A stretch of DNA of 6,291 bases, taken from positions 1-6,291 of the forward strand of contig JAMCQY010000296.1 in assembly GCA_023381945.1 (NCBI GenBank), read 5' to 3'. Shown here piece after piece: positions 1 to 5,842 of this stretch (positions are counted from its first letter, which is position 1; every line of letters begins with the position of its first letter). The stretch comes from Deltaproteobacteria bacterium. GTDB lineage: Bacteria > Desulfobacterota > Desulfobaccia > Desulfobaccales > 0-14-0-80-60-11. Made by a program: the position numbers and the translations under genes. Below the pieces are notes generated by a model, which was not told the DNA's origin, did no database searches, and saw only the letters and a list, made by a program, of their open reading frames with translations.

Positions 1-157
1 CCGCGGCATATTGGGTGATGCCGATGCCGTTTTCCCCGGCTCCGGCATATTCCACCTGGGCCGGATTGGTGACCGTCCCCGCGCTCAACTTGACATGCCG
101 TTTGGCCGCCAGGGCGCCATTGGCAATAAAAGTCGGATAACCCACATCATTCTGCAT
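1..157 (-). CDS. Capsid decoration (cement) protein, DUF2190-like, 3' end outside window
   Basis: The first 52 residues are visible before the gene runs off the left edge. The start ATG at 157 follows a perfect AAGGAGG (170-164) with a 6-base spacer. The peptide shows the small beta-rich pattern of phage cement proteins: an opening with PTFIANGALAAKRHVKLSAG, then a Thr-Val-Thr-Asn-Pro stretch, and a repeated Gly-Ile-Gly-Ile-Thr segment. This resembles the DUF2190/capsid-cement group, which binds the outside of the expanded capsid and stabilises it against internal DNA pressure. Position agrees: in lambda the decoration gene D follows protease C and precedes major capsid E. It begins 38 bases after the protease stop and is surely cotranscribed. 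The family is recognised by pattern only. Lambda gpD itself is an alternative of equivalent role, and the missing C-terminal half prevents a firm choice. Confidence 0.7.
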   Translation of the reverse strand, partial: MQNDVGYPTFIANGALAAKRHVKLSAGTVTNPAQVEYAGAGENGIGITQYAA

Positions 158-163
158 GACTTA

Positions 164-170
164 CCTCCTT
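164..170 (-). promoter_or_regulatory. Strong ribosome binding site of the decoration gene
   Basis: AAGGAGG on the minus strand, 6 bases before ATG 157. It fixes the start codon and fits a protein made in hundreds of copies per capsid. Confidence 0.85.
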
Positions 171-195
171 ATAATTTTACCGGTTGGCGCCGGCC

Positions 196-672
196 TTACT
201 TTTTCTGCGGGTTCGCCCGCTTGATGTAATCGGCATGCAGTTCCGGGAAATCCTGGGCGGCCTGGATGATGGCCTTGGACCGGCTGAGCTGCTTGCCGTC
301 CATGAGCTGCTGCACCTTGGCCTCGAAGGTCTCAGTGCCCGGGGTGCCGCCGCCGCTGGGCTGCTGGCCCAGGGGAGAGGTGGCCTGGCCCTGCAGGCCT
401 TGCAGCCCCTGGGCCTTGCCTTCCTTCTCGGCCTGGCGGTCGGCCTTCACCAGGTCGGCAAAGCTCTTGCCCTCCTTGACCGCGGCCAGGGTGAGGGCGG
501 CGTCGCCTTCGTACTCCAGCATCTCCACCACTCGGTTGCGCTCGGCTCTCGCCCCCTCCTTTTTCATTTCGTTGCAGTCCTCATTCATTTCTTTTTGAGC
601 CTCCGCCGCGCCCAACGCCTTGACCTCGGCGAACAGCTCCGGGTGCTGGCTTTCCAACGTTGCTCTGTCCAT
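196..672 (-). CDS. Nested head scaffold protein from an in-frame internal start (lambda Nu3-like)
   Basis: An ATG at 672, in the reading frame of the protease (its Met296), is preceded by AAAGGAGG (686-679) with a 6-base spacer. This is a better ribosome binding site than most in the window and lies deep inside a coding sequence. Translation from it would give a 158-residue product equal to the charged C-terminal domain only: starting MDRATLESQHPELFAEVKAL, helical and rich in Glu, Lys, Ala and Gln, with a Gly/Pro/Gln linker near its residues 95-115 and a basic C-terminus. Lambda makes its scaffold Nu3 in exactly this way, from inside gene C and in frame. The ribosome binding site and frame are seen; the separate product is inferred from that precedent. 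Confidence 0.75.
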   Translation of the reverse strand: MDRATLESQHPELFAEVKALGAAEAQKEMNEDCNEMKKEGARAERNRVVEMLEYEGDAALTLAAVKEGKSFADLVKADRQAEKEGKAQGLQGLQGQATSPLGQQPSGGGTPGTETFEAKVQQLMDGKQLSRSKAIIQAAQDFPELHADYIKRANPQKK

Positions 673-1557
673 GCTCTGCCTCCTTTGCCCCTTTTGCGGA
701 GCCATATTTTTCGCCATCGCCAAGGCATCCGGCATTTCGCCAATCTGATCCACCAGGCCAGCGGCTTGGGCCGCCTGGCCGATGAAGATCTTCCCGTCTC
801 CCATTTCCTGATGCACGACCGCGGGATCCTGGCCCCGGTTCCGGGCCACACCGTCCAGGAAAAGTTGATAGAGTGTATCGGCCCGAGCCTGCAGCACCTG
901 GTGATCTTCCTCGCTTAAGGGCTCGGCGTCGCTGCCCACATTCTTGTATTTGCCGGCATAGATCACGGTGCGCTTGATACCCTTCTGCGCATCCTGCGCC
1001 GACAGGTCCCGGTGCACCATGCGCACCCCCAGACTGCCCACCATGGCGGTGTCATTAGCCATCACCTGGTCCGCCGCCGAGCCGATCCAGTAGGCCGCCG
1101 AGGTCATCTGACCGTTGGCGAAGGCCACCAGGGGTTTTTGCCCCCGGGCGGCCAGAATCTGATCAGCTACGGTCTTAACCCCGTCCACGGAGCCGCCGGG
1201 AGATTCCACATCCAGAACAATGGCCGAAACATTCGGATCGGCCAGAGCCTGCTGGATTTGCTGGCCCAGCAGCTCATAGCTGGTGCCCCCGGACATGGCG
1301 GAAAACATATTCATGCGCTTGTCCAGCACGCCGTAAACCGGGATCACCGCCACGCCGTCCTGCACCTGGTAGGACTCCTCCGCCCGCAGACCGCTTTTGC
1401 CGGTGGCCGCCGCGGGCCAGTCGATCTTTTTGCCGTCCTGGATCGCCTCGGCCAAAGATAGGATTTCATCCAGCTTGCCCGGCTCCAGGGCCCAGCATTT
1501 GCCAAAGAAGGAGGCGGCCAGCAAGGGATAGGCGGTTTCAGTTTTACCGGTGGGCAT
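196..1557 (-). CDS. S49-family (SppA/ClpP-like) phage head maturation protease with C-terminal scaffold domain
   Basis: This 453-residue protein is a lambda gpC-type prohead protease. Residues about 65-285 form the S49 serine-peptidase domain: VAVIPVYGVL (69-78), the oxyanion-type segment ESPGGSVDG (118-126), the nucleophile Ser153 in MTSAAYW, VGSLGV (173-178), and Lys205 in AGKYKN as the likely general base. Ser and Lys are 52 residues apart, the same spacing as in bacterial SppA. From about residue 296 the character changes to a charged, Glu/Lys/Ala/Gln-rich helical region ending in PQKK, typical of a scaffold. In lambda-like phages the protease digests scaffold and portal or capsid tails inside the procapsid. 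The start at ATG 1557 has AAGGAG (1569-1564) with a 6-base spacer. A longer reading from TTG 1584 has no such signal. The start lies inside the portal's last codons (14-base overlap), which suggests translational coupling. Confidence 0.93.
   Translation of the reverse strand: MPTGKTETAYPLLAASFFGKCWALEPGKLDEILSLAEAIQDGKKIDWPAAATGKSGLRAEESYQVQDGVAVIPVYGVLDKRMNMFSAMSGGTSYELLGQQIQQALADPNVSAIVLDVESPGGSVDGVKTVADQILAARGQKPLVAFANGQMTSAAYWIGSAADQVMANDTAMVGSLGVRMVHRDLSAQDAQKGIKRTVIYAGKYKNVGSDAEPLSEEDHQVLQARADTLYQLFLDGVARNRGQDPAVVHQEMGDGKIFIGQAAQAAGLVDQIGEMPDALAMAKNMAPQKGQRRQSMDRATLESQHPELFAEVKALGAAEAQKEMNEDCNEMKKEGARAERNRVVEMLEYEGDAALTLAAVKEGKSFADLVKADRQAEKEGKAQGLQGLQGQATSPLGQQPSGGGTPGTETFEAKVQQLMDGKQLSRSKAIIQAAQDFPELHADYIKRANPQKK
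679..686 (-). promoter_or_regulatory. Internal Shine-Dalgarno for the nested scaffold
   Basis: AAAGGAGG within the protease coding region, 6 bases before in-frame ATG 672. It encodes part of the domain linker, so it is under no obvious protein constraint to look like this. Confidence 0.75.
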
Positions 1558-3154
1558 GTTCTTCTCCTTCCGAGGCCGCGGCAATCTGGCTCAACAAGCC
1601 TAGAATTTCCGGCAAATTCATGGCTTGCTGCTGCCCCTCGTTGGACACCGGGACGGGCGCCCCCTTGGGGGCCACAAAATTCAATCCCAATTGGCCGGAA
1701 TATTGGTTTTCTATGAATAGCTGCTTGAAGGTTTCCTGCCAATCCTCCCCCAGGGCCGCCAGTTCCCGGGAATGGGTGGAGAGGCCCGCCAGGATGGCAG
1801 CGATGGCCGCGGCCACCTCTTTGACCGGATCCACCCAGCCCCAGCCGCCCCCCAGCCAGGAGGCCCGCAGATATTCCCGGCGATTGGCGTAAAAATCCCG
1901 GCGGCGGATCGGCCACATATCCCGCAGCACGGCCTCTTCCAGCACCATGTCCCAGACCGGCTGGCAAAACCTGGCCGCCAGCCAGGAGCGCCAGCCGCTG
2001 AACATCCGCCGGCCTTCCTGGAGGGCGATCCGCCCGCTGGCATAATTGGTTTTGGAAAAATTCTTGGCCAGCAATTCGAAAGGCAGGCCGATGCCCACCC
2101 CGATCAGCCGCAAAATCTCTTCGTTAAACCCGGCAAAGGTATCGCCGCCTTTGTTGGGGTCGATCACATTGACGGCTTCGCCGTTCTCCAGGTAACGAAT
2201 CTCCCCGGGCTCCAGGTCCTCAATATTTTTGTTGGTGCCCGCTTCCCGGTCGGTGACAAAGCCGCTGCTGCCATACGACGGGTTGCGGGTGACAAACACC
2301 GACAGGAAGGAGGCCACCTTGGCGGCCACCACCCGGGCCTCGACAAAATCGGCCATGTCCTGGAAGAGGGTGATCACCGGGGCGAACAGCGGCGTGCCGC
2401 GCATCTGGTTGGGCCGCCGGGCCCGGTAGAGGTGCAAAATATTGGGGCGGCCGTCCTGATCCCAGGCCGGAATGCGCTCCGTGGCGCCGCTGAGATGGCT
2501 GATGCCCTTGGTGGGATCGACCTTGGTGAAATTGTAAAAAGCCGGCTCTCCCCGGGAGCCCACATCAATGCCGGTTTCCCGGCCCGTCTGGGTCTGCGCC
2601 CCCACGGTGGTGAGGCGGTCCGCTTCCAGCAGTTCCAGGCAGCGGCCCAGGGGGCGCCAGGACTCCGCCGCCCAGGTGGGATGCACGAAAATCTCGCCGT
2701 CCCGGATGATGGTGCACAGGGCCATGAACTGCTGCTCATCGAAGTTGCCGCGGTTGGCGGAGTCGGCATACGCCTTCCAGGAGGAAAAGATGTTTTCGGC
2801 TTGGCGTTGCAGCTCCTGGCCCCGGGCCTCGGAGATGCCCAGGGCTTCGGCCCGCAGTTTGCTTTGCGGCTGCAAACCCTGACCCACGATGTTGATCCCG
2901 AAGGTGTCGATGGTGCCGCTGGCCACCGGGTCGTTGCGCTCCAGGTCCCGGCAATATTCCCGCAGGCGCTGCAGGGTCCAGGCGGCCGGGGTGGCATTGC
3001 TGCGCCCCAGGTTCCAGCCGTTCCGCAGCCGGTTGGCCGCCGCCGCCCGGAATTCCGCGGTCGCCTCAAAGCGCAGTTGACTGATCAGGGAAGAGGGCAA
3101 AATCAGGCCCGAACCCGGGGCCTGGCGGTAGGTGCTGGGCAGCGGGGCGCTCAT
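1544..3154 (-). CDS. Portal protein, lambda gpB family
   Basis: This 536-residue protein is the dodecameric portal ring at the capsid vertex, through which DNA is packaged and ejected. It carries the landmarks of the lambda-type portal family from end to end: the LREYCRDLERNDPVASG segment (64-80) with INIVGQG (87-93), RDGEIFVHP (151-159), LELLEADRL (173-181), RIPAWDQDG (227-235), RPNQMRGTPLFAPV (247-260), LEPGEIRYLENGEAV (314-328), GIGLPFELL (354-362), and the signature NYASGR (370-375), then a helical region ending in an acidic, Ala-rich tail. Length matches gpB (533). The start is ATG 3154, overlapping the preceding stop as ATGA, with GGGAGG (3165-3160) and a 5-base spacer. An upstream in-frame ATG at 3223 lacks a ribosome site and would add a non-family N-terminus. 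The 3' end overlaps the protease start. Confidence 0.95.
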   Translation of the reverse strand: MSAPLPSTYRQAPGSGLILPSSLISQLRFEATAEFRAAAANRLRNGWNLGRSNATPAAWTLQRLREYCRDLERNDPVASGTIDTFGINIVGQGLQPQSKLRAEALGISEARGQELQRQAENIFSSWKAYADSANRGNFDEQQFMALCTIIRDGEIFVHPTWAAESWRPLGRCLELLEADRLTTVGAQTQTGRETGIDVGSRGEPAFYNFTKVDPTKGISHLSGATERIPAWDQDGRPNILHLYRARRPNQMRGTPLFAPVITLFQDMADFVEARVVAAKVASFLSVFVTRNPSYGSSGFVTDREAGTNKNIEDLEPGEIRYLENGEAVNVIDPNKGGDTFAGFNEEILRLIGVGIGLPFELLAKNFSKTNYASGRIALQEGRRMFSGWRSWLAARFCQPVWDMVLEEAVLRDMWPIRRRDFYANRREYLRASWLGGGWGWVDPVKEVAAAIAAILAGLSTHSRELAALGEDWQETFKQLFIENQYSGQLGLNFVAPKGAPVPVSNEGQQQAMNLPEILGLLSQIAAASEGEEHAHR

Positions 3155-3372
3155 TGCGGCCTCCCGCAGCGGGCCAGGGTCTTGTTGCCCCCGGCCAGTT
3201 GCGCCTGCAACCCCAGGAGCCATTGTTCCCGCTTCTGCAAAGCCGCCAGGCTGGCGCGGCGCAGGGAAAGATTGCCCCCGGCCTGATATTCCTCGCCGGA
3301 GGTGAGGATTTTACTGATGGCCGCCTGTACTTCGCTGAGCATCTGGTCGACTTGGGCTGCGGTGTAAGCCAT
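3151..3372 (-). CDS. Small head-tail connector protein, gpW-like
   Basis: This 73-residue protein sits directly between terminase and portal genes, where lambda W lies. Two helical segments (about residues 4-24 and 36-59) flank a turn with GEEYQAGGNLSL (26-37). The pattern of an amphipathic helix, a short beta-like turn and a second helix rich in Leu, Arg and Gln fits the gpW/DUF6148 small-connector group. Such proteins add to the portal after packaging, stop DNA leaking and form the tail docking surface. The ATG at 3372 has only a weak GGCGG immediately upstream. A TTG at 3426 in the same frame, 5 bases after a GGAG inside the repeats, would add 18 residues read through the terminator hairpin, but the family-like sequence begins at 3372. 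The stop overlaps the portal start as ATGA. Confidence 0.8.
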   Translation of the reverse strand: MAYTAAQVDQMLSEVQAAISKILTSGEEYQAGGNLSLRRASLAALQKREQWLLGLQAQLAGGNKTLARCGRPQ

Positions 3373-3388
3373 GCCGCCAGTTTCAAAC

Positions 3389-3414
3389 AAAAAAAAAGAG
3401 AGCTCAAGGCTCTC
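3389..3414 (-). terminator. Rho-independent terminator ahead of the gpW-portal genes
   Basis: Read on the minus strand, GAGAGC, a five-base loop CTTGA, and the exact complement GCTCTC are followed immediately by nine T. The 6-bp stem (3398-3403 with 3409-3414) and the U tract (3397-3389) form a canonical intrinsic terminator pointing along the operon, only 16 bases before the gpW-like ATG. It would cut off or weaken expression of portal, protease and capsid genes from promoters upstream, unless an antiterminator or translation through the hairpin overrides it. Confidence 0.75.
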
Positions 3415-3490
3415 CAGGGTGCTCAAATACGCTCCAGGGTCGACGAATACGCTCCAGGGTCGTCAAATACGCTCAAATACGCTCAAAAGG
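3411..3490. repeat. Tandem 20-bp / 10-bp repeat array
   Basis: CTCCAGGGT occurs three times at exactly 20-bp spacing (3412, 3432, 3452). Each is followed by a variant of a second 10-mer: GCTCAAATAC (3421), CGACGAATAC (3441), CGTCAAATAC (3461). The array then continues with the half unit GCTCAAATAC (3471) and a degenerate GCTCAAAAGG (3481). A full unit is GCTCCAGGGTCGACGAATAC. The 10- and 20-bp periods are close to one and two helical turns. The last unit on the minus strand runs into the terminator arm. The array is noncoding on the minus strand, since 20 bp does not preserve frame. Function is unknown: operator array, iteron-like element or replication-slippage minisatellite. Confidence 0.85.
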
Positions 3491-3502
3491 CTTAACCTCC
3501 AG

Positions 3503-3721
3503 TTATTCATAGAAATTTTCTTCATCCACCCGGCAGCTTTCCAAAAATTTAATCACATCTTCCCGCTTGAGCTTATATTCCCGGCCCACCTTGAAAGCCG
3601 GCAGCTTTTTGCCGCTTACCTTGCCCCGGATCAAATCCCGCACATATTTGGGATTACAGCTCAAGATCTGCGCCGCCTGATGGGTATCCACTAAGCCGCT
3701 TACCTTCATCGCCATCCTCAT
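3503..3721 (-). CDS. Small helix-turn-helix DNA-binding protein, excisionase/MerR-like (HTH_17 type)
   Basis: This 72-residue protein is almost entirely one winged-helix domain. Residues 10-24 hold LVDTHQAAQILSCNP, 25-35 the recognition helix YVRDLIRGKVS, and 39-61 the wing and final helix with KLPAFKVGREYKLKREDVIKFLE. This is the layout of the HTH_17/excisionase family (Xis, MerR N-domains, and also the DNA-binding domain of lambda small terminase Nu1). The start overlaps the terminase stop as ATGA, so translation is coupled. GAGGGG abuts ATG 3721, so the second ATG at 3715 or third at 3709 may be the real start, giving 70 or 68 residues. A regulator or excisionase between terminase and portal is unusual; a packaging role as a DNA-recognition subunit is possible. 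The C-terminal tail is short and acidic, without the long coiled-coil of a Nu1 protein. Confidence 0.85.
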   Translation of the reverse strand: MRMAMKVSGLVDTHQAAQILSCNPKYVRDLIRGKVSGKKLPAFKVGREYKLKREDVIKFLESCRVDEENFYE

Positions 3722-5661
3722 CCCCTCTTGAAAAAGCTCCCCCGGGGCTTGCCGGTGAGCGGATTAAGGGTCCCCGGGCCATTGAACTCGCCGGCCGCCT
3801 GGTCCCGCGGCTGCACCACCGGCCAGCGGATGATGTTCAGCCATTCCGGCTCCGCCAGGGCCAGGGCGTAAATCGCGGTATCCAGCAAATGGTTGGCCCG
3901 GTTGCCGACATTCTGCCAAACTTCCTTGTTCTTGACCCGCACCTTGATCTCGGCGGTCAACTGCGCGGCAAAATCCTCTTTGGTCCCGGCGTGCAGATGC
4001 ACCTTGCCTTCCGCCACCCGGCTCCAAAACGCCTCTTTCAGGGCGTGGGTGTCCAGCAGCCACAGGCCGTCGGGGATGGCCGGGGTCTTGGCGCTGGTGC
4101 TCCGCCAGGCCTTCAGGGCGCCGGGGCCGGGCTTGGAGGCCCCCTTGATCCCGAAGACCCGGCCGCGGCCGGACCGGCGCAGCCAGTTATAGATCTGGTC
4201 GGTCTGGGTGGCCTCCCCGGGCTCCCCTTCCCCGCCCCCGGTGTCGATGGCCGCATAACTGACGGTTAATTCGACGCTGCTGTTGTGGTTGCGGTACAGA
4301 TCCCGGAACAGCCACTCCTCCAGCTCTTCGAAATGCTGGACATAGCCGTAGCGGATCATATGCTGCTCCAGGGAGCGGCTTTCCCGCAGCAACTGCCAGG
4401 CCCATACCGAGATCCAGAAGCCCCGTTTCTGATTGTCGATCCCGGCGGTGATCCCCAGGACGTCCTCCGGCAGTTCCATGGGGGGCCGGTGGCTGCACAG
4501 GTTCAGGACCGCCGCGGCCGGCCGCTCGGTCACCACCTCCTTCCAGACCAGCCCCAGCCATTCGTTCCAGAAGGTGCGGCGCTGCTCCCGGTCCTTCTGC
4601 ACCTCGAAAAATTTCGCCGCCATCTCCTGCCAGGAGGCGAAGGCGCTGATCATGGTATTCCACCAGCAGCCCACGTGCGCCGCCGGTAGGGCCGGTTCCG
4701 GCCGGGAGCCGTCCGGGGGCATTTCGCCGAGTTCCAGGGGGAACCCGTAAATATCCGCCGGCTGCGAGGACCAGACCCCGGCGGCGATCATGGCCTCCTT
4801 GTGGCGCTCCTCGATCTCCGCCCCGCAGAAACGGCATTCATAGACCGCCGGCCGGGTCTGTTTGATATATTCCGGCTCCTGCAGGGGCTTGGGCCAGTCC
4901 ATGCGCTTCTCGCCCCGGTGCTTCAGCCGGAAGAAGTCCAGGACCTGGTAGCCGCCGCACTGCGGGCAGGGCACCCAGAGTTTGCGCCGGTCCGAGCGGT
5001 CGTAATCCTTGCTGATAAAGCCGTCCGGCGCCGTCGGGTTGCAGTCGGTGATGATCTTGCGGTTCCAGAAGGTCAGGGCCCGCATTTCCGCCATTTGGGT
5101 GGGTGAGCCGTAGCCCCCGGCGGTCTCCTGGTACTTGTCCGTCTCGGTCTCGAAGACGTAGCGGGCCTCGAATTCCCCCAGGTCGCTGGCCGAACCCGCG
5201 GTGGCGAAGATGATCTCCATGTGCTTTAAGACGATGGACCTCTTTTGTAGGTCGTCCGGGTTACCGGTGAGGTACTGCCGCAACTCCGGACTGGCCTTAA
5301 TCATCTTGGTGATGCGCTTGCAGATGCGCTTCACCTTGGTTTCGGTGGGCGCCACCACCAGCGCCGGCCCCGGATCCTGGCAGATGATATAGCCCAGCAT
5401 GTTCATCCAGCATTCCGTCTTCACCGAGCGGGCGCTGGCCATCAAGGTGAGGCGCTCCACCCGCGGGTCGGTGAAGGCGTCCATGGGCCCCACCGTATAG
5501 GGGGCCTTATGCGGGTCCCAGCGCCCCGGAAAAGAGGCGTCCTTGGGAAATTCCCGGTGCGCCTCGGCCCACTGGCTCACGGTCAGGTCCGCCGGCAGGG
5601 TCAGGGCGGCCCGCTCGGAGGGGAACCAGGCGACCGCGGGGATATGGAGGTCAGGCAACAT
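3718..5661 (-). CDS. Terminase large subunit, lambda gpA family
   Basis: This 647-residue protein is the packaging motor and nuclease, close to gpA in length (641). The N-terminal ATPase shows the lead-in LTVSQWAEAHREFP (26-39), GRWDPHKAPYTVGPMDAF (46-63), Walker A SARSVKTE (76-83), an adenine-side VVAPTETK (102-109), a Walker B equivalent YVFETETDKY (168-177), a coupling motif DCNPT (206-210), and a zinc-ribbon-like pair of CxxC, Cys232/235 and Cys276/279. The C-terminal RNase H-like nuclease has likely metal-binding Asp409 (AGIDNQ), Asp473 (AAIDTGGG) and Asp594 (NHLLDTAIYALA). Both ATPase motifs deviate from the family consensus: Val80 stands where Gly is usual in GKT, and Thr172 where the Walker B Asp is usual. 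ATG 5661 has only GAGGA directly abutting it, so initiation may be weak. The 3' end is coupled to the HTH gene. It cuts concatemeric DNA and drives it through the portal. Confidence 0.95.
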   Translation of the reverse strand: MLPDLHIPAVAWFPSERAALTLPADLTVSQWAEAHREFPKDASFPGRWDPHKAPYTVGPMDAFTDPRVERLTLMASARSVKTECWMNMLGYIICQDPGPALVVAPTETKVKRICKRITKMIKASPELRQYLTGNPDDLQKRSIVLKHMEIIFATAGSASDLGEFEARYVFETETDKYQETAGGYGSPTQMAEMRALTFWNRKIITDCNPTAPDGFISKDYDRSDRRKLWVPCPQCGGYQVLDFFRLKHRGEKRMDWPKPLQEPEYIKQTRPAVYECRFCGAEIEERHKEAMIAAGVWSSQPADIYGFPLELGEMPPDGSRPEPALPAAHVGCWWNTMISAFASWQEMAAKFFEVQKDREQRRTFWNEWLGLVWKEVVTERPAAAVLNLCSHRPPMELPEDVLGITAGIDNQKRGFWISVWAWQLLRESRSLEQHMIRYGYVQHFEELEEWLFRDLYRNHNSSVELTVSYAAIDTGGGEGEPGEATQTDQIYNWLRRSGRGRVFGIKGASKPGPGALKAWRSTSAKTPAIPDGLWLLDTHALKEAFWSRVAEGKVHLHAGTKEDFAAQLTAEIKVRVKNKEVWQNVGNRANHLLDTAIYALALAEPEWLNIIRWPVVQPRDQAAGEFNGPGTLNPLTGKPRGSFFKRG

Positions 5662-5688
5662 TCCTCAACCTGCTAATTTATTTTGGGA

Positions 5689-5694
5689 ATTATA
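5689..5694 (-). promoter_or_regulatory. Possible -10 box upstream of the terminase gene
   Basis: A perfect TATAAT lies about 28 bases before ATG 5661 in an AT-rich stretch. Seventeen bases upstream there is only GAAATT, a poor -35, and there is no TGn extension, so this is a weak candidate promoter for the packaging operon. Confidence 0.3.
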
Positions 5695-5755
5695 TACTTT
5701 AGTCACGATTTAATTTCCGGTTTCTCGTTCAATGAAGGAGATTTGTCTAAGTTTT

Positions 5756-5842
5756 TTAAGGCTTTGTCCCGGGGCCATATTGGGGAATAGTTTCATAGGT
5801 TGAATAGCGGTGCCAATCCAAACCACCTTTACGATAAGACAT
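5756..5842 (-). CDS. Small 28-residue ORF with a perfect ribosome binding site
   Basis: ATG 5842 follows AAGGAGG (5855-5849) with a 6-base spacer, a canonical initiation site. The peptide begins MSYRKGGLDWHRYSTYETIP and ends GPGTKP. It is polar and aromatic-rich, with no membrane segment or known domain that I recognise. The start overlaps the end of the DpdA-like gene by 14 bases, the same overlap style as portal to protease, so coupling is likely. In the next frame, coding-like sequence continues for about 20 codons (LKKLRQISFIERETGN, ending at a TAA near 5710), so a single-base change near the A6 run at 5757-5752 could have split a protein of about 45 residues. The ribosome site is the main evidence; homology is unknown. 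Confidence 0.5.
   Translation of the reverse strand: MSYRKGGLDWHRYSTYETIPQYGPGTKP

Larger units (their letters stand above)
3373..3502 (-). other. Noncoding leader between HTH and gpW-like genes
   Basis: In transcription order this 130-base gap holds a strong GGAGG (3500-3496) with no ATG after it, the tandem repeats, and the terminator. The stranded GGAGG and the weak site at the gpW-like ATG suggest that the repeat-terminator cassette was inserted between a ribosome binding site and its gene. A TTG at 3487, 8 bases after GGAGG, opens only a seven-codon frame (MSVFERI) through the first repeats. A leader-peptide role is conceivable but unsupported. Confidence 0.55.

Noticed and set aside
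184..918. Plus-strand ORF of 244 codons
   Set aside because: It is antisense to the protease/scaffold gene, Leu/Gly/Arg-rich, and begins inside the decoration-protease gap with no initiation signal.
3155..3223. Longer portal start at ATG 3223
   Set aside because: No ribosome site, a non-family Gly/Pro-rich extension, and a 73-base overlap with the gpW-like gene; ATG 3154 has GGGAGG and the ATGA coupling.
1772..3286. Long plus-strand ORF of 504 codons opposite the portal gene
   Set aside because: It is antisense to an unmistakable portal gene. Its Gly/Pro/Ala/His-rich, motif-free translation is typical of GC-rich shadow frames, and no ribosome site precedes it.
3411..3490. CRISPR array
   Set aside because: Units of 10-20 bp are contiguous with no unique spacers, so this is a tandem repeat.
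4187..4837. Minus-strand ORF of 216 codons within the terminase gene
   Set aside because: Out-of-frame shadow of the terminase, dominated by Gly/Arg/Ala without domain features; the terminase frame here carries the conserved zinc-ribbon and nuclease motifs.
5720..5765. Terminator after the DpdA-like gene
   Set aside because: The T6/A6 run at 5752-5757 has no adjacent inverted repeat able to form a stem.
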